A DNA stretch of 64,000 bases from Sutcliffiella cohnii (GCF_002250055.1 NZ_CP018866.1:1852501-1916500), one strand, 5' to 3'; shown: positions 46,684 through 56,299, numbered from the stretch's first letter. Notes: generated from the letters alone by a model not told the origin. Translations and numbers: made by a program.

Positions 46684-47874
46684 ATGGCTAGTATTATTAA
46701 AAAAAGTTTTTATTTATTAATGGAAGTGAATCTCTTATTCACTTTTGTATTAATTTCTTATATTCACATTCCTTATTTTCCTCCTATTGAAGGTATACTC
46801 TTGCCGGTTTTATTAGCTATTTTTATTTATAGTTTTTTAGAAAAAACGATGAAGGTTCAAACGTTTGTATTAATCGTATTCTTTGCACCAATTTTATCAA
46901 TAATATCATTTGCCTTCGGTTATAGTTTCATCTTATCGGTTGTAATAGGGAGTACGATAAGCTGGCGAGCATTTGTTGTTTTTATACACGGAAGACAATT
47001 ATTACCGAGGACTATTTTTCTTCTTACGATATTTTGGATAATGTTCGTTTATTTCTTTGCTGTATTAGATAAATATAAATATGCTGACTACTTACTATAT
47101 TTATTAGGATTCCAATTACTGTTTTTCTTGCTTTCACGTTTAGCGGATAGCTTTCAGCGAGCAAAAGTTGATTATACGTTGAAAGGTAATATATTGAAAG
47201 GTGCGTCCTATTTTGTTGGGACAATTACGATCGCAATAATATTCCTTTCGACATTCGGAAGAGTCATTATTTCTGAAGGGTTGAAGTCATTTGGATGGTT
47301 AATAGGATTTTTGTTCGGGGTATTAGCTCAACCTTTTCTTTATCTACTAAGCTTAATAGATTGGGAGTATGCAGCCGTAGAATTAGGAGAACAATCTAGT
47401 GAGGATGAAGAAAGTGATGTTGAAAAATGGATGCAAGAATTCCGAGACCCTGAAGCATTTTGGGACAATGTAATTGTAATGGCAATTATATTTTTAATAA
47501 TATTTATCGTTGCTTTAATTTACTTAAGAAAAGTGAAAGTAAAACGATTAGATGTTGAGGATGATGTTTCCTATAATACGAAAACTAACAAATGGAGAAG
47601 GAAAAATGAATGGTGGCAGAAACCTCCAAAAGATGAAGTTCGTAAACTAGTATTTGATTTAGAAAAGCTAGCCTATAAAAAAGGCCGCGGACGAAATCGA
47701 AATGAAACATTAGAAGAGTGGTTAGTAAGGGAATCCATTGTTTCAGATCAATTCTTTTTCTTATATGAAAAAGTGCGATACGGAGAAATGGAATTAACAG
47801 AGGAAGAATTAATCCTGTGTAAGGAATTAGCGACAGAAATTAAAACGACTATCAAAAAATGGGAAAAATATTAA
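46684..47874 (+). CDS. DUF4129-type multi-pass membrane protein, copy 1
   Basis: A 396-residue protein: about six to seven N-terminal membrane helices, an acidic segment (about 235-255), a further helix and a cytoplasmic DUF4129-like tail (RKLVFDLEKLAYKKGRG, RNETLEEWLVRES, YEKVRYGEMELTEEE). No transglutaminase Cys-His-Asp motifs are present. First of four genes; its paralogue is the fourth gene. Strong GGGGTGTGAA ribosome binding site. Confidence 0.75.
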   Translation: MASIIKKSFYLLMEVNLLFTFVLISYIHIPYFPPIEGILLPVLLAIFIYSFLEKTMKVQTFVLIVFFAPILSIISFAFGYSFILSVVIGSTISWRAFVVFIHGRQLLPRTIFLLTIFWIMFVYFFAVLDKYKYADYLLYLLGFQLLFFLLSRLADSFQRAKVDYTLKGNILKGASYFVGTITIAIIFLSTFGRVIISEGLKSFGWLIGFLFGVLAQPFLYLLSLIDWEYAAVELGEQSSEDEESDVEKWMQEFRDPEAFWDNVIVMAIIFLIIFIVALIYLRKVKVKRLDVEDDVSYNTKTNKWRRKNEWWQKPPKDEVRKLVFDLEKLAYKKGRGRNRNETLEEWLVRESIVSDQFFFLYEKVRYGEMELTEEELILCKELATEIKTTIKKWEKY

Positions 47875-47901
47875 AAGTAAAAATTGAAAGAGGGATGCAT
47901 A

Positions 47902-48840
47902 ATGGAACTAGTAAAAGACTTACAAAGAGAATTAGGTAAAGTAATCATTGGAAAAGACGAAGTAGTGGAATTATTATTTATCTCACTTATTAATAAAGGC
48001 CATGTACTACTCGAAAGTGTTCCTGGTACAGGAAAAACAATGTTAGCAAAAAGCTTTGCCAAAATGGTAGATGCAGAGTTTAAAAGAATACAGTTCACAC
48101 CAGATGTATTACCAAGCGATGTTACAGGAATTCAATTTTTTAATCCGCAAAAACACGAATTCCAACTAAGACCAGGGCCAGTTATGACAAACATATTGCT
48201 AGCAGATGAGGTCAACCGTGCAACACCTAGAACGCAATCAAGTTTACTAGAAGTAATGGAAGAGCGACAAGTAACAATTGACGGAGAAACCATCTCACTT
48301 CCATCACCATTTATGGTAATGGCAACACAAAATCCGATAGAATCACAACAAGGGACGTTCCCTTTACCTGAAGCACAAATGGACCGCTTTTTTATACAAC
48401 TTGATCTCGGTTATCCAACTATCGAAGAAGAGCAACAAATACTACAAACATATCGTGAAGGAGAACCATTAAAAGAATTAAAAGTGTTATTTACGAAAGA
48501 TAAGATCGAGCAGTTGCAGCAAGACGTGAAAAAAGTGAGACTATCATCAGAGGTAGAATTGTATTTGTTACATATTATCCATCAAACTAGAAATCACGAT
48601 GAAATTGAGCTAGGTGTCAGCCCGCGTGGAGCCCTAGCATTAATGAGAGCTGCCCAAGGAAGAGCATTTATTCAGCAAAGAAGCTTCGTTACACCAGAAG
48701 ATATTAAAAAAATGGCACCTTACGTATTAAGCCATAGAATTGTACTCTCCATGGAAGGTTCTTTAAAGAAAACGAATACCCAAGTAATTAATGATGTATT
48801 AAAAATGATTCCTGTTCCAGTTGAGGCGGCTGTGAAATAA
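47902..48840 (+). CDS. MoxR-family AAA+ ATPase
   Basis: A 312-residue AAA+ ATPase: Walker A SVPGTGKTMLAK, Walker B LLADEVNRA, and MATQNPIESQQGTFPLPEAQ sensor segment. MoxR proteins act as chaperones for metal insertion or assembly and pair with DUF58 proteins. AGAGGGATG points to ATG 47902 and not the TTG 47884. Overlaps the DUF58 gene by one base (TAATG). Confidence 0.95.
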   Translation: MELVKDLQRELGKVIIGKDEVVELLFISLINKGHVLLESVPGTGKTMLAKSFAKMVDAEFKRIQFTPDVLPSDVTGIQFFNPQKHEFQLRPGPVMTNILLADEVNRATPRTQSSLLEVMEERQVTIDGETISLPSPFMVMATQNPIESQQGTFPLPEAQMDRFFIQLDLGYPTIEEEQQILQTYREGEPLKELKVLFTKDKIEQLQQDVKKVRLSSEVELYLLHIIHQTRNHDEIELGVSPRGALALMRAAQGRAFIQQRSFVTPEDIKKMAPYVLSHRIVLSMEGSLKKTNTQVINDVLKMIPVPVEAAVK

Positions 48841-50012
48841 TGAATAAATGGAGTCAACATACAGATATTTATAAAGATTATTATTATCTAGCGTCAATAT
48901 CTTGGGTGTTAATTTTTATTAGTTTTTTTATCAATAGTACTATTTTACTAGTTATCGGAAGTGGATATTTCTTTTTTTTCATAGCGAATTATATGTATTT
49001 AAATTGGGTAGGTAAACGGCTAGAAGTTGATTTCCCTGAAGAGAGAGTGAAAACTTTTACAGGCGAAGAAGGTGTTATTAAAGTACGAATAAGACAACCA
49101 TCTCTTTTACCAATTTTCTTTGGAAAACTGACAATTACAACCGATAAAAATATTAACTTTAAAGATTCGGTAGAGCTACGCTACAGTAATGAATTAGATA
49201 TTCCTTTTCACGTTTATGGAAGAAATGAGCTAATTTTAGAAGTACCATTTCAATCTATAAAAAGAGGGGTAGCAAAAATTCATAAAGTACAAATAGAAGT
49301 CGACCACTTTATCGGATTTGGTAAAGTGATACTTAATTTACTAAACAACAGAAAATACGAAGTGATTGTTTATCCGGAGAAAAAGGTGGTTTCTGGTGTA
49401 GAGCGTATGGTTCCTAAAAACGAAGGAACGTATCCAACTCGTAGCTCATTTTATGAAGATAAAAATACTATTATCGGAACTCGTAATTATGAAAGTGGAG
49501 ATTCGTTTAACAAAATCCATTGGAAAGCAACGGCAAGACTATCATCCCTCCAAACGAAAGTACATGAACGTGCTTCTCAGTTTACATGGTTATTTGTACT
49601 TGATATTCGTTCTAGTAATCTAGAAGATCGGATTAAAGGGATATCGTATTTGCTTCAGTATGCAACGAAGTACAATATTTCTTTTGGGCTTTTAGTAAAT
49701 GTTAAAAAGTTCGGTAACCCATCCTACTACGTTCTCCCATTCGGGGAAGGGAAAAGACAGCTCCAAACAGCATTGGAGTTTTTGGCAAGAGTTGATAAAA
49801 ACAGTGTAGTAATAAATTCGTTATCATTTACTAGAATTGTAAGTAATTACGTTTCGCCATACGTTATTTTATGTATGGATGAAGAAGAAACAGAAAAGTA
49901 TTCAATTCGAAAATCTTCTCAATGTTATGTTCTGGATGTTAGTAGGGAAGATGCTGTATTAACGTTAAAGAAAGTTGGCTCCTCACGTAGTAGGAGGGTA
50001 CGATATGGCTAA
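48840..50012 (+). CDS. DUF58 protein
   Basis: A 390-residue protein with two N-terminal hydrophobic helices and the DUF58 signature GTRNYESGDSFNKIHWKATARL (only part shown here) in the middle. DUF58 proteins partner MoxR ATPases, often together with a transglutaminase-like protein. Overlaps the next gene by 8 bp. Confidence 0.92.
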   Translation: MNKWSQHTDIYKDYYYLASISWVLIFISFFINSTILLVIGSGYFFFFIANYMYLNWVGKRLEVDFPEERVKTFTGEEGVIKVRIRQPSLLPIFFGKLTITTDKNINFKDSVELRYSNELDIPFHVYGRNELILEVPFQSIKRGVAKIHKVQIEVDHFIGFGKVILNLLNNRKYEVIVYPEKKVVSGVERMVPKNEGTYPTRSSFYEDKNTIIGTRNYESGDSFNKIHWKATARLSSLQTKVHERASQFTWLFVLDIRSSNLEDRIKGISYLLQYATKYNISFGLLVNVKKFGNPSYYVLPFGEGKRQLQTALEFLARVDKNSVVINSLSFTRIVSNYVSPYVILCMDEEETEKYSIRKSSQCYVLDVSREDAVLTLKKVGSSRSRRVRYG

Positions 50013-51204
50013 AATTTGGAGAAATAGTGTTCACTTATGCATAGAAGTCAGTTTATTATATTTTTTCATTGTATTGTCCTACATGCATACTTCAATGCTA
50101 CCACCGATAGTGGGGTTAATCGTTCCTACTTTAGTTACGATTATCATATATAGCGTTATATCAGCTAATCTTCAAGTACAAACACTTGTGTTAATTGTAT
50201 TTATTGCTCCGCTTATAGCAATGATTTCCTTTTTCCTTGGCTATGGGTATGTTTTATCTTTTGTTATAGGTGGTTTTTTAAGTTGGAGAGGGTTTGTTTT
50301 ATTTGTGCAAGACCGTCCATTAACAGCACGAACAATTTTTCTATTATGTTTCTTTTGGATGCTTCCAATTTACGTTTATATCTATGTTTCTAGGTACGTA
50401 TATGCTGAGTATTTTATTTACTTATTCGGAATACAGTTATTGTTGTTTCTTTTAGCTCAATCTGGAGAAAGTGTGATTCGTACGTGGCGAGACCGAACAT
50501 TAAACAAAAAAGTCGTTGTAAGTTCACTTTCCTTTATTAGTGTTATTTTAGGCCTAACTGTTTTTCTTTCAACAATTGGTAAATGGATCATCTCTATCGG
50601 TTTAAAAGCGTTTGGAGGAGTTATCGGCTTCGTATTCGGTATTTTATCAAAGCCTTTTTTCTACTTAGCAAGTCTCCTTGAATTCAATCTTGTTTTGCGC
50701 GGTGAAGAGGCGGAATCAATCATGGAGGGAGAAGGCGGTGCGGAAGAGAAAGAGATCGAACAAATTGTAGATGTGGCTCCTATATGGGATAACATTTTGG
50801 TGATGGTCATTCTCATCGTTTTATTATTCATCATTGCCTTTTTCTTACTTCGAAAGGTGAAAGTAATGAAGTCTTCAATAGAAGTCGCTGCAACATACAA
50901 CGGTGTACTTAAAAAGATTCAGTCAAGTGGTAGAAGAGGCTGGTGGCAAAAACCACCCGAAAATGAAGTGAGAAAGCTTGTGTTTGAGCTTGAAAAATTA
51001 GCACATAAGAAAAATCGAGCACGCTACCCTAATGAAACGTTAGAAGAATGGTTAGTACGTGAATCGGTTGTATCAGAACATTTTTTTTCTATTTATGAAA
51101 AAGTAAGATACGGTGAAATGGAATTAACGGAAGAGGAAGTAGCACGTTGTAAACAATTAGCAACCGAAATTCGGTCGATTATGCGAAAATGGAAAAAATA
51201 TTAG
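50005..51204 (+). CDS. DUF4129-type multi-pass membrane protein, copy 2
   Basis: A 399-residue paralogue of the 46684 protein, alignable over its length: the same N-terminal membrane block, an acidic insert (EEAESIMEGEGG...) and a near-identical tail (WWQKPPENEVRKLVFELEKL, NETLEEWLVRES, YEKVRYGEMELTEEE). GGAGGG precedes ATG 50005. Again no transglutaminase domain is visible. Last gene of the operon. Confidence 0.75.
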   Translation: MAKIWRNSVHLCIEVSLLYFFIVLSYMHTSMLPPIVGLIVPTLVTIIIYSVISANLQVQTLVLIVFIAPLIAMISFFLGYGYVLSFVIGGFLSWRGFVLFVQDRPLTARTIFLLCFFWMLPIYVYIYVSRYVYAEYFIYLFGIQLLLFLLAQSGESVIRTWRDRTLNKKVVVSSLSFISVILGLTVFLSTIGKWIISIGLKAFGGVIGFVFGILSKPFFYLASLLEFNLVLRGEEAESIMEGEGGAEEKEIEQIVDVAPIWDNILVMVILIVLLFIIAFFLLRKVKVMKSSIEVAATYNGVLKKIQSSGRRGWWQKPPENEVRKLVFELEKLAHKKNRARYPNETLEEWLVRESVVSEHFFSIYEKVRYGEMELTEEEVARCKQLATEIRSIMRKWKKY

Positions 51205-51209
51205 TTTAC

Positions 51210-51244
51210 AAAGCGCCGTAGTTTAAGGACTATGGTGCTTTTAC
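51210..51244 (+). terminator. Terminator of the MoxR/DUF58 operon
   Basis: AAAGCGCCGTAGT and ACTATGGTGCTTT pair, then T residues. Confidence 0.8.
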
Positions 51245-51335
51245 TATAGAAAATAAAAACTAATTAGGATAGAAAAAGACTATATCACATACATATCAAT
51301 AAAGAATGGTTTAAGTTGGGAGAGGAGACCTTACT

Positions 51336-51596
51336 ATGCAAAATAATTTTGAAGTGTATGAGAGAATACACGAATATGCGGATGAGATGGTTAAGGTAAT
51401 TATAATGAATAAACATAATACAGACGAAGAATTGATGAGGAACGCGCTTGAAAATATGGCGAGAACAATAAGAGATTTGACAAATATTGAACTAGGTAGG
51501 GAACTCAACACTGAATCAACATTAAAATGTACGCTAAGTAAAATGAAAATTGCACAAAATTGCTTAACGAAAGTAAAAAAAGACAAAGTAATATAA
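51336..51596 (+). CDS. Small helical hypothetical protein
   Basis: An 86-residue, largely alpha-helical soluble protein (YERIHEYADEMVKVII..., then LENMARTIRDLTNIEL). GGGAGAGGAG ribosome binding site. Family not recognised. Confidence 0.65.
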   Translation: MQNNFEVYERIHEYADEMVKVIIMNKHNTDEELMRNALENMARTIRDLTNIELGRELNTESTLKCTLSKMKIAQNCLTKVKKDKVI

Positions 51597-51601
51597 AAAA
51601 T

Positions 51602-51645
51602 AACTGTCTCCATTACAAATGCATAGTAGGAGACAGCTTTTAAAG
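51602..51645. terminator. Bidirectional terminator
   Basis: AACTGTCTCC and GGAGACAGCTT pair around a 17-nt loop between the convergent genes at 51336 and 51646. Confidence 0.75.
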
Positions 51646-52425
51646 TTAAACTTCACATTTTCTTCTTATAAAACTCGAAACTACAGAATTAAACTCCTTT
51701 GCAAATTTCGTTGGTACTTGATGCTTTGCTTTAGATATATATACAACATCTGTATTACGGTGGAAATGTCGAAATTCTTTTTGGTAATGATGAACATAAA
51801 AATCTTTTTTCCCATATACAAGAAGTATAGGAGCTTTTATTTCTTGTAAACGTTCAGTACGATCAAATTTAACGCCTTCGTTATACATCTTATGTAACGT
51901 TTTAGCCTTCGTCTTTCGAATGTAAGATTCGAGCTGCTTTCCATATCCTTTACTATGTGCGTGTGCTCTGCCGATAACAAAAGAAATTAAAGGCATTGCA
52001 TTTAACTTTGTTACTAGTATACCTAACATAAACTCTGCGTAAAGAAGTAAGGAATTAACTTTTGGGAATGCCCCAACTAGGACAAGTCCTTTTGTGGAAG
52101 ATGGATAACGCAAAGCGAATTCTAATGCAATCGATGCACCGTTTGAATACCCACAAAGAATGGCTGATTTAATATCAAAATGCTTCATAACATCATAAAT
52201 GTCTTGGGCGAGTAACGAAAAAGTTATTTGCTGAGTTCCAACACTACTTTTTCCATTCCCTCTTAAATCCATTAATAATATGGAATAACGGCTTGAAAGT
52301 GGCTTTTGTTGTTTAAAAGTGACATGCCCCATCCCAGGTGGGTGAATAAAAATTATCGTAGTATTTCCTGACCCTAGTTTTTCTGCATAAATTTGTACTC
52401 CGTCTCTTGTTCTTATATGAGGCAT
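51646..52425 (-). CDS. Alpha/beta hydrolase
   Basis: A 259-residue alpha/beta-hydrolase-fold enzyme: oxyanion HPPGMGH, nucleophile elbow CGYSNGAS, acid in YGKKDFYVH and His in KAKHQVP. Substrate unknown. Downstream of the 52914 membrane gene with 15 bp between, so probably one transcript. Confidence 0.88.
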   Translation of the reverse strand: MPHIRTRDGVQIYAEKLGSGNTTIIFIHPPGMGHVTFKQQKPLSSRYSILLMDLRGNGKSSVGTQQITFSLLAQDIYDVMKHFDIKSAILCGYSNGASIALEFALRYPSSTKGLVLVGAFPKVNSLLLYAEFMLGILVTKLNAMPLISFVIGRAHAHSKGYGKQLESYIRKTKAKTLHKMYNEGVKFDRTERLQEIKAPILLVYGKKDFYVHHYQKEFRHFHRNTDVVYISKAKHQVPTKFAKEFNSVVSSFIRRKCEV

Positions 52426-52440
52426 TTATATCTCTCCTAC

Positions 52441-52914
52441 TTACGTTGGAATTTTGTTGCTTTTCTCTAAATATAGGAGCACTTCCCGAACTATAAGTCC
52501 TGCTACTACACCTGGAATAACAAATAGCATAGGCATAAAAATTGGCCCTATTAAATGACCATATAGCTTTGCTTTTCCAGATATCATTAGTCCAACAGTT
52601 ACAAAATATGCGCAACTGACAAATGGTATAAAAGCATACCGACTCTTACCTCCACCTGCATCTTTAAAGGCGTCCCACATCGCAAAAAAGTATAAACAAG
52701 GATAGAACATGAGCCACAAATAATCAATGGATGTGTAGGCACTTTTTATTTCTCCGTTAAAACTTAACATAATAGCAGTATTAAAATTTGAAAATACGTT
52801 AATGATAAATTCCAAAATAATAAATGTAATACCTTTAACATATTTTCGATTAAGTAGTTGTCCAAAGCCGGGAAGTGCAATGCTCCATAATAATCGTTCT
52901 AAAGACTTATTCAT
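52441..52914 (-). CDS. Hypothetical multi-pass membrane protein
   Basis: A 157-residue protein with four hydrophobic segments; the N-terminal LPGFGQLLNRKYVKGI segment recalls TM2-like membrane proteins. Function unknown. First gene of a two-gene minus-strand unit with the hydrolase. Confidence 0.7.
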   Translation of the reverse strand: MNKSLERLLWSIALPGFGQLLNRKYVKGITFIILEFIINVFSNFNTAIMLSFNGEIKSAYTSIDYLWLMFYPCLYFFAMWDAFKDAGGGKSRYAFIPFVSCAYFVTVGLMISGKAKLYGHLIGPIFMPMLFVIPGVVAGLIVREVLLYLEKSNKIPT

Positions 52915-53088
52915 CGGTACAACCTATATTAATGAATTCATACAAAATTGGTGAGTGTAAATTTATAGTTTTTTGAATCATTTTAGATTCCTCCGACTTG
53001 GCTTAACAGTTTATGTACTAATATATTGACCTAAACTAAAAAAAATATGTTTTATCGAGAAGAAAGTTTTGGGGTGGAAATTTTAAAT

Positions 53089-53128
53089 AAAAAGAAAAAA
53101 GAAAGCTAAAGTGAATTTAGCTTTCTCT
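53089..53128 (-). terminator. Terminator of the YjcZ-like gene
   Basis: On the minus strand AGAAAGCTAAA pairs with TTTAGCTTTCT, followed by T residues. Confidence 0.75.
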
Positions 53129-53144
53129 GTCCAAATGATATTTA

Positions 53145-53258
53145 TCAATAGCCTAAAAAAGCAGCCCCGATAATTACAAGTAAAATAAACAAAATAATAT
53201 AAAGTGTGAAACCTCCAGTGAAGCATCCTACTGAAGCTGTAGGTACACCTTTGCTCAT
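53145..53258 (-). CDS. YjcZ-family sporulation peptide
   Basis: A 37-residue peptide (MSKGVPTASVGCFTGGF, then a single hydrophobic helix ending IIGAAFLGY). The Gly-rich head and IIGAAFLGY tail match the YjcZ-type spore-coat-associated peptides. AAAGGAGATG ribosome binding site before ATG 53258; terminator behind. Confidence 0.75.
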   Translation of the reverse strand: MSKGVPTASVGCFTGGFTLYIILFILLVIIGAAFLGY

Positions 53259-53351
53259 GCAAAGCATCTCCTTTCATTACTGTCCCAAGAAAGTACTCAT
53301 ACTGGAACTTTAATTTATTTATACGATACATTATGATGAATTCACCTAAGT

Positions 53352-53373
53352 TGTATAGGCGAGTGCCTACACA
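53352..53373. promoter_or_regulatory. Palindrome upstream of the manganese catalase gene
   Basis: TGTATAGGC and GCCTACACA flank GAGT, an imperfect 9-bp inverted repeat in the 5' region; operator or hairpin, unproven. Confidence 0.35.
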
Positions 53374-53429
53374 AATAAGAAAAAGGAATAGGACATTCTT
53401 CCCTCAACATACAAAAGTAATAGTGTACA

Positions 53430-53464
<35 letters not shown>

Positions 53465-53481
53465 GGAGGAGGAATGCCGTT

Positions 53482-54378
53482 TTGTATAAAAGATATAACC
53501 GACTACTTATCGAATTACCAAGACCGAAGAAGCCAGATCCAAACGGTGCAGCTGCCGTTCAAGAGTTGCTAGGTGGAAAATTCGGTGAGATGTCTACATT
53601 AAATAATTATATGTACCAATCAAATAATTTTCGTAATAAGCGTAAACTAAAACCGTTTTACGATTTAGTAGCTAGTATTACAGCGGAAGAGTTAGGTCAT
53701 GTGGAGTTAGTAATAAATACTATCAACTTAATGATGGAAGGAACAACAAGACCAGCTCCGCCCGATGCTACACCTTTAGGAAATACGAAAGATTTCCGAA
53801 ATTCTTATCATTATATAGTTAATGCACAAACAGCATTAGCGGGAGATTCGATGGGAAGACCTTGGACGGGTGATAACGTATTTAATAGTGGTAATTTAAT
53901 TTTAGATTTACTTCATAATTTCTTCTTAGAATGTGGTGCTCGCACACATAAAATGAGAGTGTATGAAATGACGAGTAATCCAGTAGCAAGGGAAATGATC
54001 GGCTACTTATTAGTCCGTGGTGGGGTGCACGTAGTTGCTTATGCAAAGGCATTAGAAATAGCTACAGGTGTAGATATGACGAAAATGGTTCCAATACCGA
54101 ATTTAGAAAACAAAGCGTTTGAAACAACTCGAAAGTTTGAAGCTCAAGGAGTTCATCGGAAGTTATATACATTTAGTGATAATGACTTTAAAGACATTTC
54201 GATGATTTGGAAAGGACGTCACCCTGAAGATGGAGGACCACTAGAAGTTATACAAGGAGCACCTCAAGGAGCTCCGGTCCCTGATTTTGAAGACCTACCG
54301 GAAGAATTTGCGCCAGGAATTTCAAGAGAAGATTTCTTAGAAATAGCAAAAAGACTGCAAAGAAATGCGGGTTTATAA
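53482..54378 (+). CDS. Manganese catalase
   Basis: A 298-residue dimanganese catalase of the YdbD/CotJC type: ligand Glu and His in ITAEELGHVELV and HNFFLECGARTHK, plus VRGGVHVVAYAK. Disproportionates hydrogen peroxide. TTG start, 9 bp after GGAGGAGG. It lacks the usual cotJA/cotJB neighbours and is monocistronic. Spore association is possible but not shown. Confidence 0.93.
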   Translation: MYKRYNRLLIELPRPKKPDPNGAAAVQELLGGKFGEMSTLNNYMYQSNNFRNKRKLKPFYDLVASITAEELGHVELVINTINLMMEGTTRPAPPDATPLGNTKDFRNSYHYIVNAQTALAGDSMGRPWTGDNVFNSGNLILDLLHNFFLECGARTHKMRVYEMTSNPVAREMIGYLLVRGGVHVVAYAKALEIATGVDMTKMVPIPNLENKAFETTRKFEAQGVHRKLYTFSDNDFKDISMIWKGRHPEDGGPLEVIQGAPQGAPVPDFEDLPEEFAPGISREDFLEIAKRLQRNAGL

Positions 54379-54402
54379 GTTAAATAGTCAATCTTTATAC
54401 TT

Positions 54403-54434
54403 AAAAAGGGTAGCAATGATTGCTAGCCTTTTTG
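54403..54434 (+). terminator. Terminator of the manganese catalase gene
   Basis: AAAAAGG.TAGCAAT and ATTGCTAGCCTTTTT pair, then T residues. Confidence 0.85.
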
Positions 54435-54640
54435 AGTTGAAATGCAAACAATTCCTTTAAAATTATAACAATCGCATTATTTTTCTAACTATTATTAATT
54501 TATTCTCTTGGACGTTTATAGGACGCGGTTTCAACGTTATTACCAATTATTAGTACAGTATTTTTTTAATCTTTCATGCTAACATAGTTGTTGGAGTTAA
54601 GTGAACGAAAAAAACTTTCTATGTTAGGAGAATGCACAAC

Positions 54641-55630
54641 ATGAAAAAAACGATAATCGTAGGTACGTTAGCAGCAACTTTCCTTTTTTCAAATCAAGCT
54701 TTTGCTTCTGACTACACTGTTAAATCTGGTGATTCTCTTTGGAAAATAGCAAACGATCATTCTGTTACAATTAATCAGTTGCGAAATTGGAACCAATTAA
54801 ATACTGACACAATTTTTCCAGGTCAAACGATAAAAACTTCTACAACAACAAACTCTACATCAACTAATAATTCTACAAAGCAATATACGATAAAGTCAGG
54901 TGACTCTCTATCTGTTATTGCACGTGATCATAATACGTCGGTCTCCAGTTTATTAAATTTAAACCCTTCTATACAAAGTGAACATCGTATTTTTGTTGGA
55001 CAAGTAATACAAGTACCGGCAAATAATACAGCTACACCTACTAACACGGCTCGTCCTACTGGCACTACGTACACAATTAAAAGTGGTGATTCCTTAACTG
55101 TAGTCGCTAAAAATCACGGTGTTACGTATCAATCTTTATTAGCGGCAAATCCTAAAATAACTGATCCGAACCGAGTGTTTGTTGGACAAGTTATACAACT
55201 GCCATCTGGAACACAGCAAGCAACTGCAGTCTCTACACCAGTATCAACTTGGCAAGAAAAAGCGGATGTCATTATCAATAGCGGAAGAAAATATGTCGGG
55301 GCAACGTATTTATTCGGAGCGGCAACTACTAGAACGGATGCATTTGATTGTTCGTCCTTTACAGTAAGAGTATTTAGTGAAAATGGAATTACATTACCAC
55401 GTACTTCTGGTCAACAAGCAAACGCTGGTACTGAAATTCCACTTTCTCAAATAAGAAAAGGGGACTTAGTATTCTTTGATACGACTGGAAATGGTGTCAT
55501 TAACCACGTATCAATCGTAGTAGATTCTAACACGTTATTACATGCAGCTACCTCTACTGGTGTAGCATTTTCTAACTACAGTAACTACTGGAAACCACGC
55601 GCAGTGAAAGCAGTACGTGTCATTCAGTAA
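54641..55630 (+). CDS. Secreted LysM-NlpC/P60 peptidoglycan hydrolase
   Basis: A 329-residue protein: signal peptide ending AFA-S (about residue 23), three LysM domains (about 25-66, 83-127 and 147-191) separated by Thr/Ser/Asn-rich linkers, and a C-terminal NlpC/P60 endopeptidase with Cys (AFDCSSF), His (INHVSIV) and a second His (LLHAAT). Architecture matches LytE/LytF-type D-glutamyl-DAP hydrolases. ATG 54632 is only 3 bp from TAGGAG; ATG 54641 is the better start. Confidence 0.93.
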   Translation: MKKTIIVGTLAATFLFSNQAFASDYTVKSGDSLWKIANDHSVTINQLRNWNQLNTDTIFPGQTIKTSTTTNSTSTNNSTKQYTIKSGDSLSVIARDHNTSVSSLLNLNPSIQSEHRIFVGQVIQVPANNTATPTNTARPTGTTYTIKSGDSLTVVAKNHGVTYQSLLAANPKITDPNRVFVGQVIQLPSGTQQATAVSTPVSTWQEKADVIINSGRKYVGATYLFGAATTRTDAFDCSSFTVRVFSENGITLPRTSGQQANAGTEIPLSQIRKGDLVFFDTTGNGVINHVSIVVDSNTLLHAATSTGVAFSNYSNYWKPRAVKAVRVIQ

Positions 55631-55640
55631 TAAAAAAGGG

Positions 55641-55686
55641 CAGTCCTAAAAGTTAGTACAAACTGACTTTTAGGACTTTTTTTGTT
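55641..55686 (+). terminator. Terminator sharing sequence with the hairpin at 46299
   Basis: AGTCCTAAAAGTTAGT and ACTGACTTTTAGGACT pair, then seven T residues. The GTCCTAAAAGT core is the same as in the 46299-46332 hairpin. Confidence 0.85.
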
Positions 55687-55708
55687 GGTTATCCTAAGAA
55701 TTTTTAGG

Positions 55709-55894
55709 TTACATTTTTTCTAAATATGCATCAATTACATTTTCAATTTGTTCTGAACTTGGCTGATTCCCTTCAAATTGAAAGGGAAGCTCGCTAATAA
55801 ATTGTCCTTTTTTATATACATGAACAGCTCCTTTTTGTTGGACAACGCTGTACTCTGTTTCGAATACATAACCATCTCTCTCTGTTGCTCCCAT
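55709..55894 (-). CDS. DUF5370 small protein, YbxH-like
   Basis: A 61-residue soluble protein, MGATERDGYVFETEYSVVQQ onward, closely resembling the Bacillus DUF5370 (YbxH) family. GGAAGGAGGAG before ATG 55894. Function unknown. Confidence 0.65.
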   Translation of the reverse strand: MGATERDGYVFETEYSVVQQKGAVHVYKKGQFISELPFQFEGNQPSSEQIENVIDAYLEKM

Positions 55895-56142
55895 TCAGTC
55901 TCCTCCTTCCTACTAAATCAAATTTTCATAAGTCAATGAGGGAAGTTATCTGTCACTTCCCTAACTTGTTAGTTGAACTTAATATAGTTTCAGCCAAAAG
56001 GCGGAGTATCTTTCATCGTGAAGTAGGAAATAAATGTAGTGTATTGGATGAAAGAAAACCATTCTTCCGTTCGTTTTAGTAAAGATGGAAAGATTCTATA
56101 CTAATGATAAGAAGAAAATAAAGTTCATGGAAGGTGAAAATT

Positions 56143-56256
56143 ATGCTATCCATTCTATTCGGTATTAAAAAGAAATCCCGTAAACGCGGGGGAGAAAATA
56201 TAGATGAAGTAAAACGTGATATTTATTTAAAATTGCTTTACTTTTATCGACAATAA
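56143..56256 (+). CDS. Small basic hypothetical protein
   Basis: A 37-residue ORF, MLSILFGIKKKSRKRGG..., with a hydrophobic N-terminus followed by a basic stretch. GGAAGGTG (56129-56136) lies 6 bp before ATG 56143, and a terminator hairpin follows at 56270-56298. No family recognised; could be a small membrane-associated peptide. Confidence 0.5.
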   Translation: MLSILFGIKKKSRKRGGENIDEVKRDIYLKLLYFYRQ

Positions 56257-56269
56257 AATGAATGTAACG

Positions 56270-56299
56270 GCAAGTATTCTTATTTTAAGAAGCTTGCTT
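56270..56299 (+). terminator. Terminator of the small 56143 gene
   Basis: CAAG..TTCTT and AAGAA.CTTG pair imperfectly, followed by eight T residues. Confidence 0.7.
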
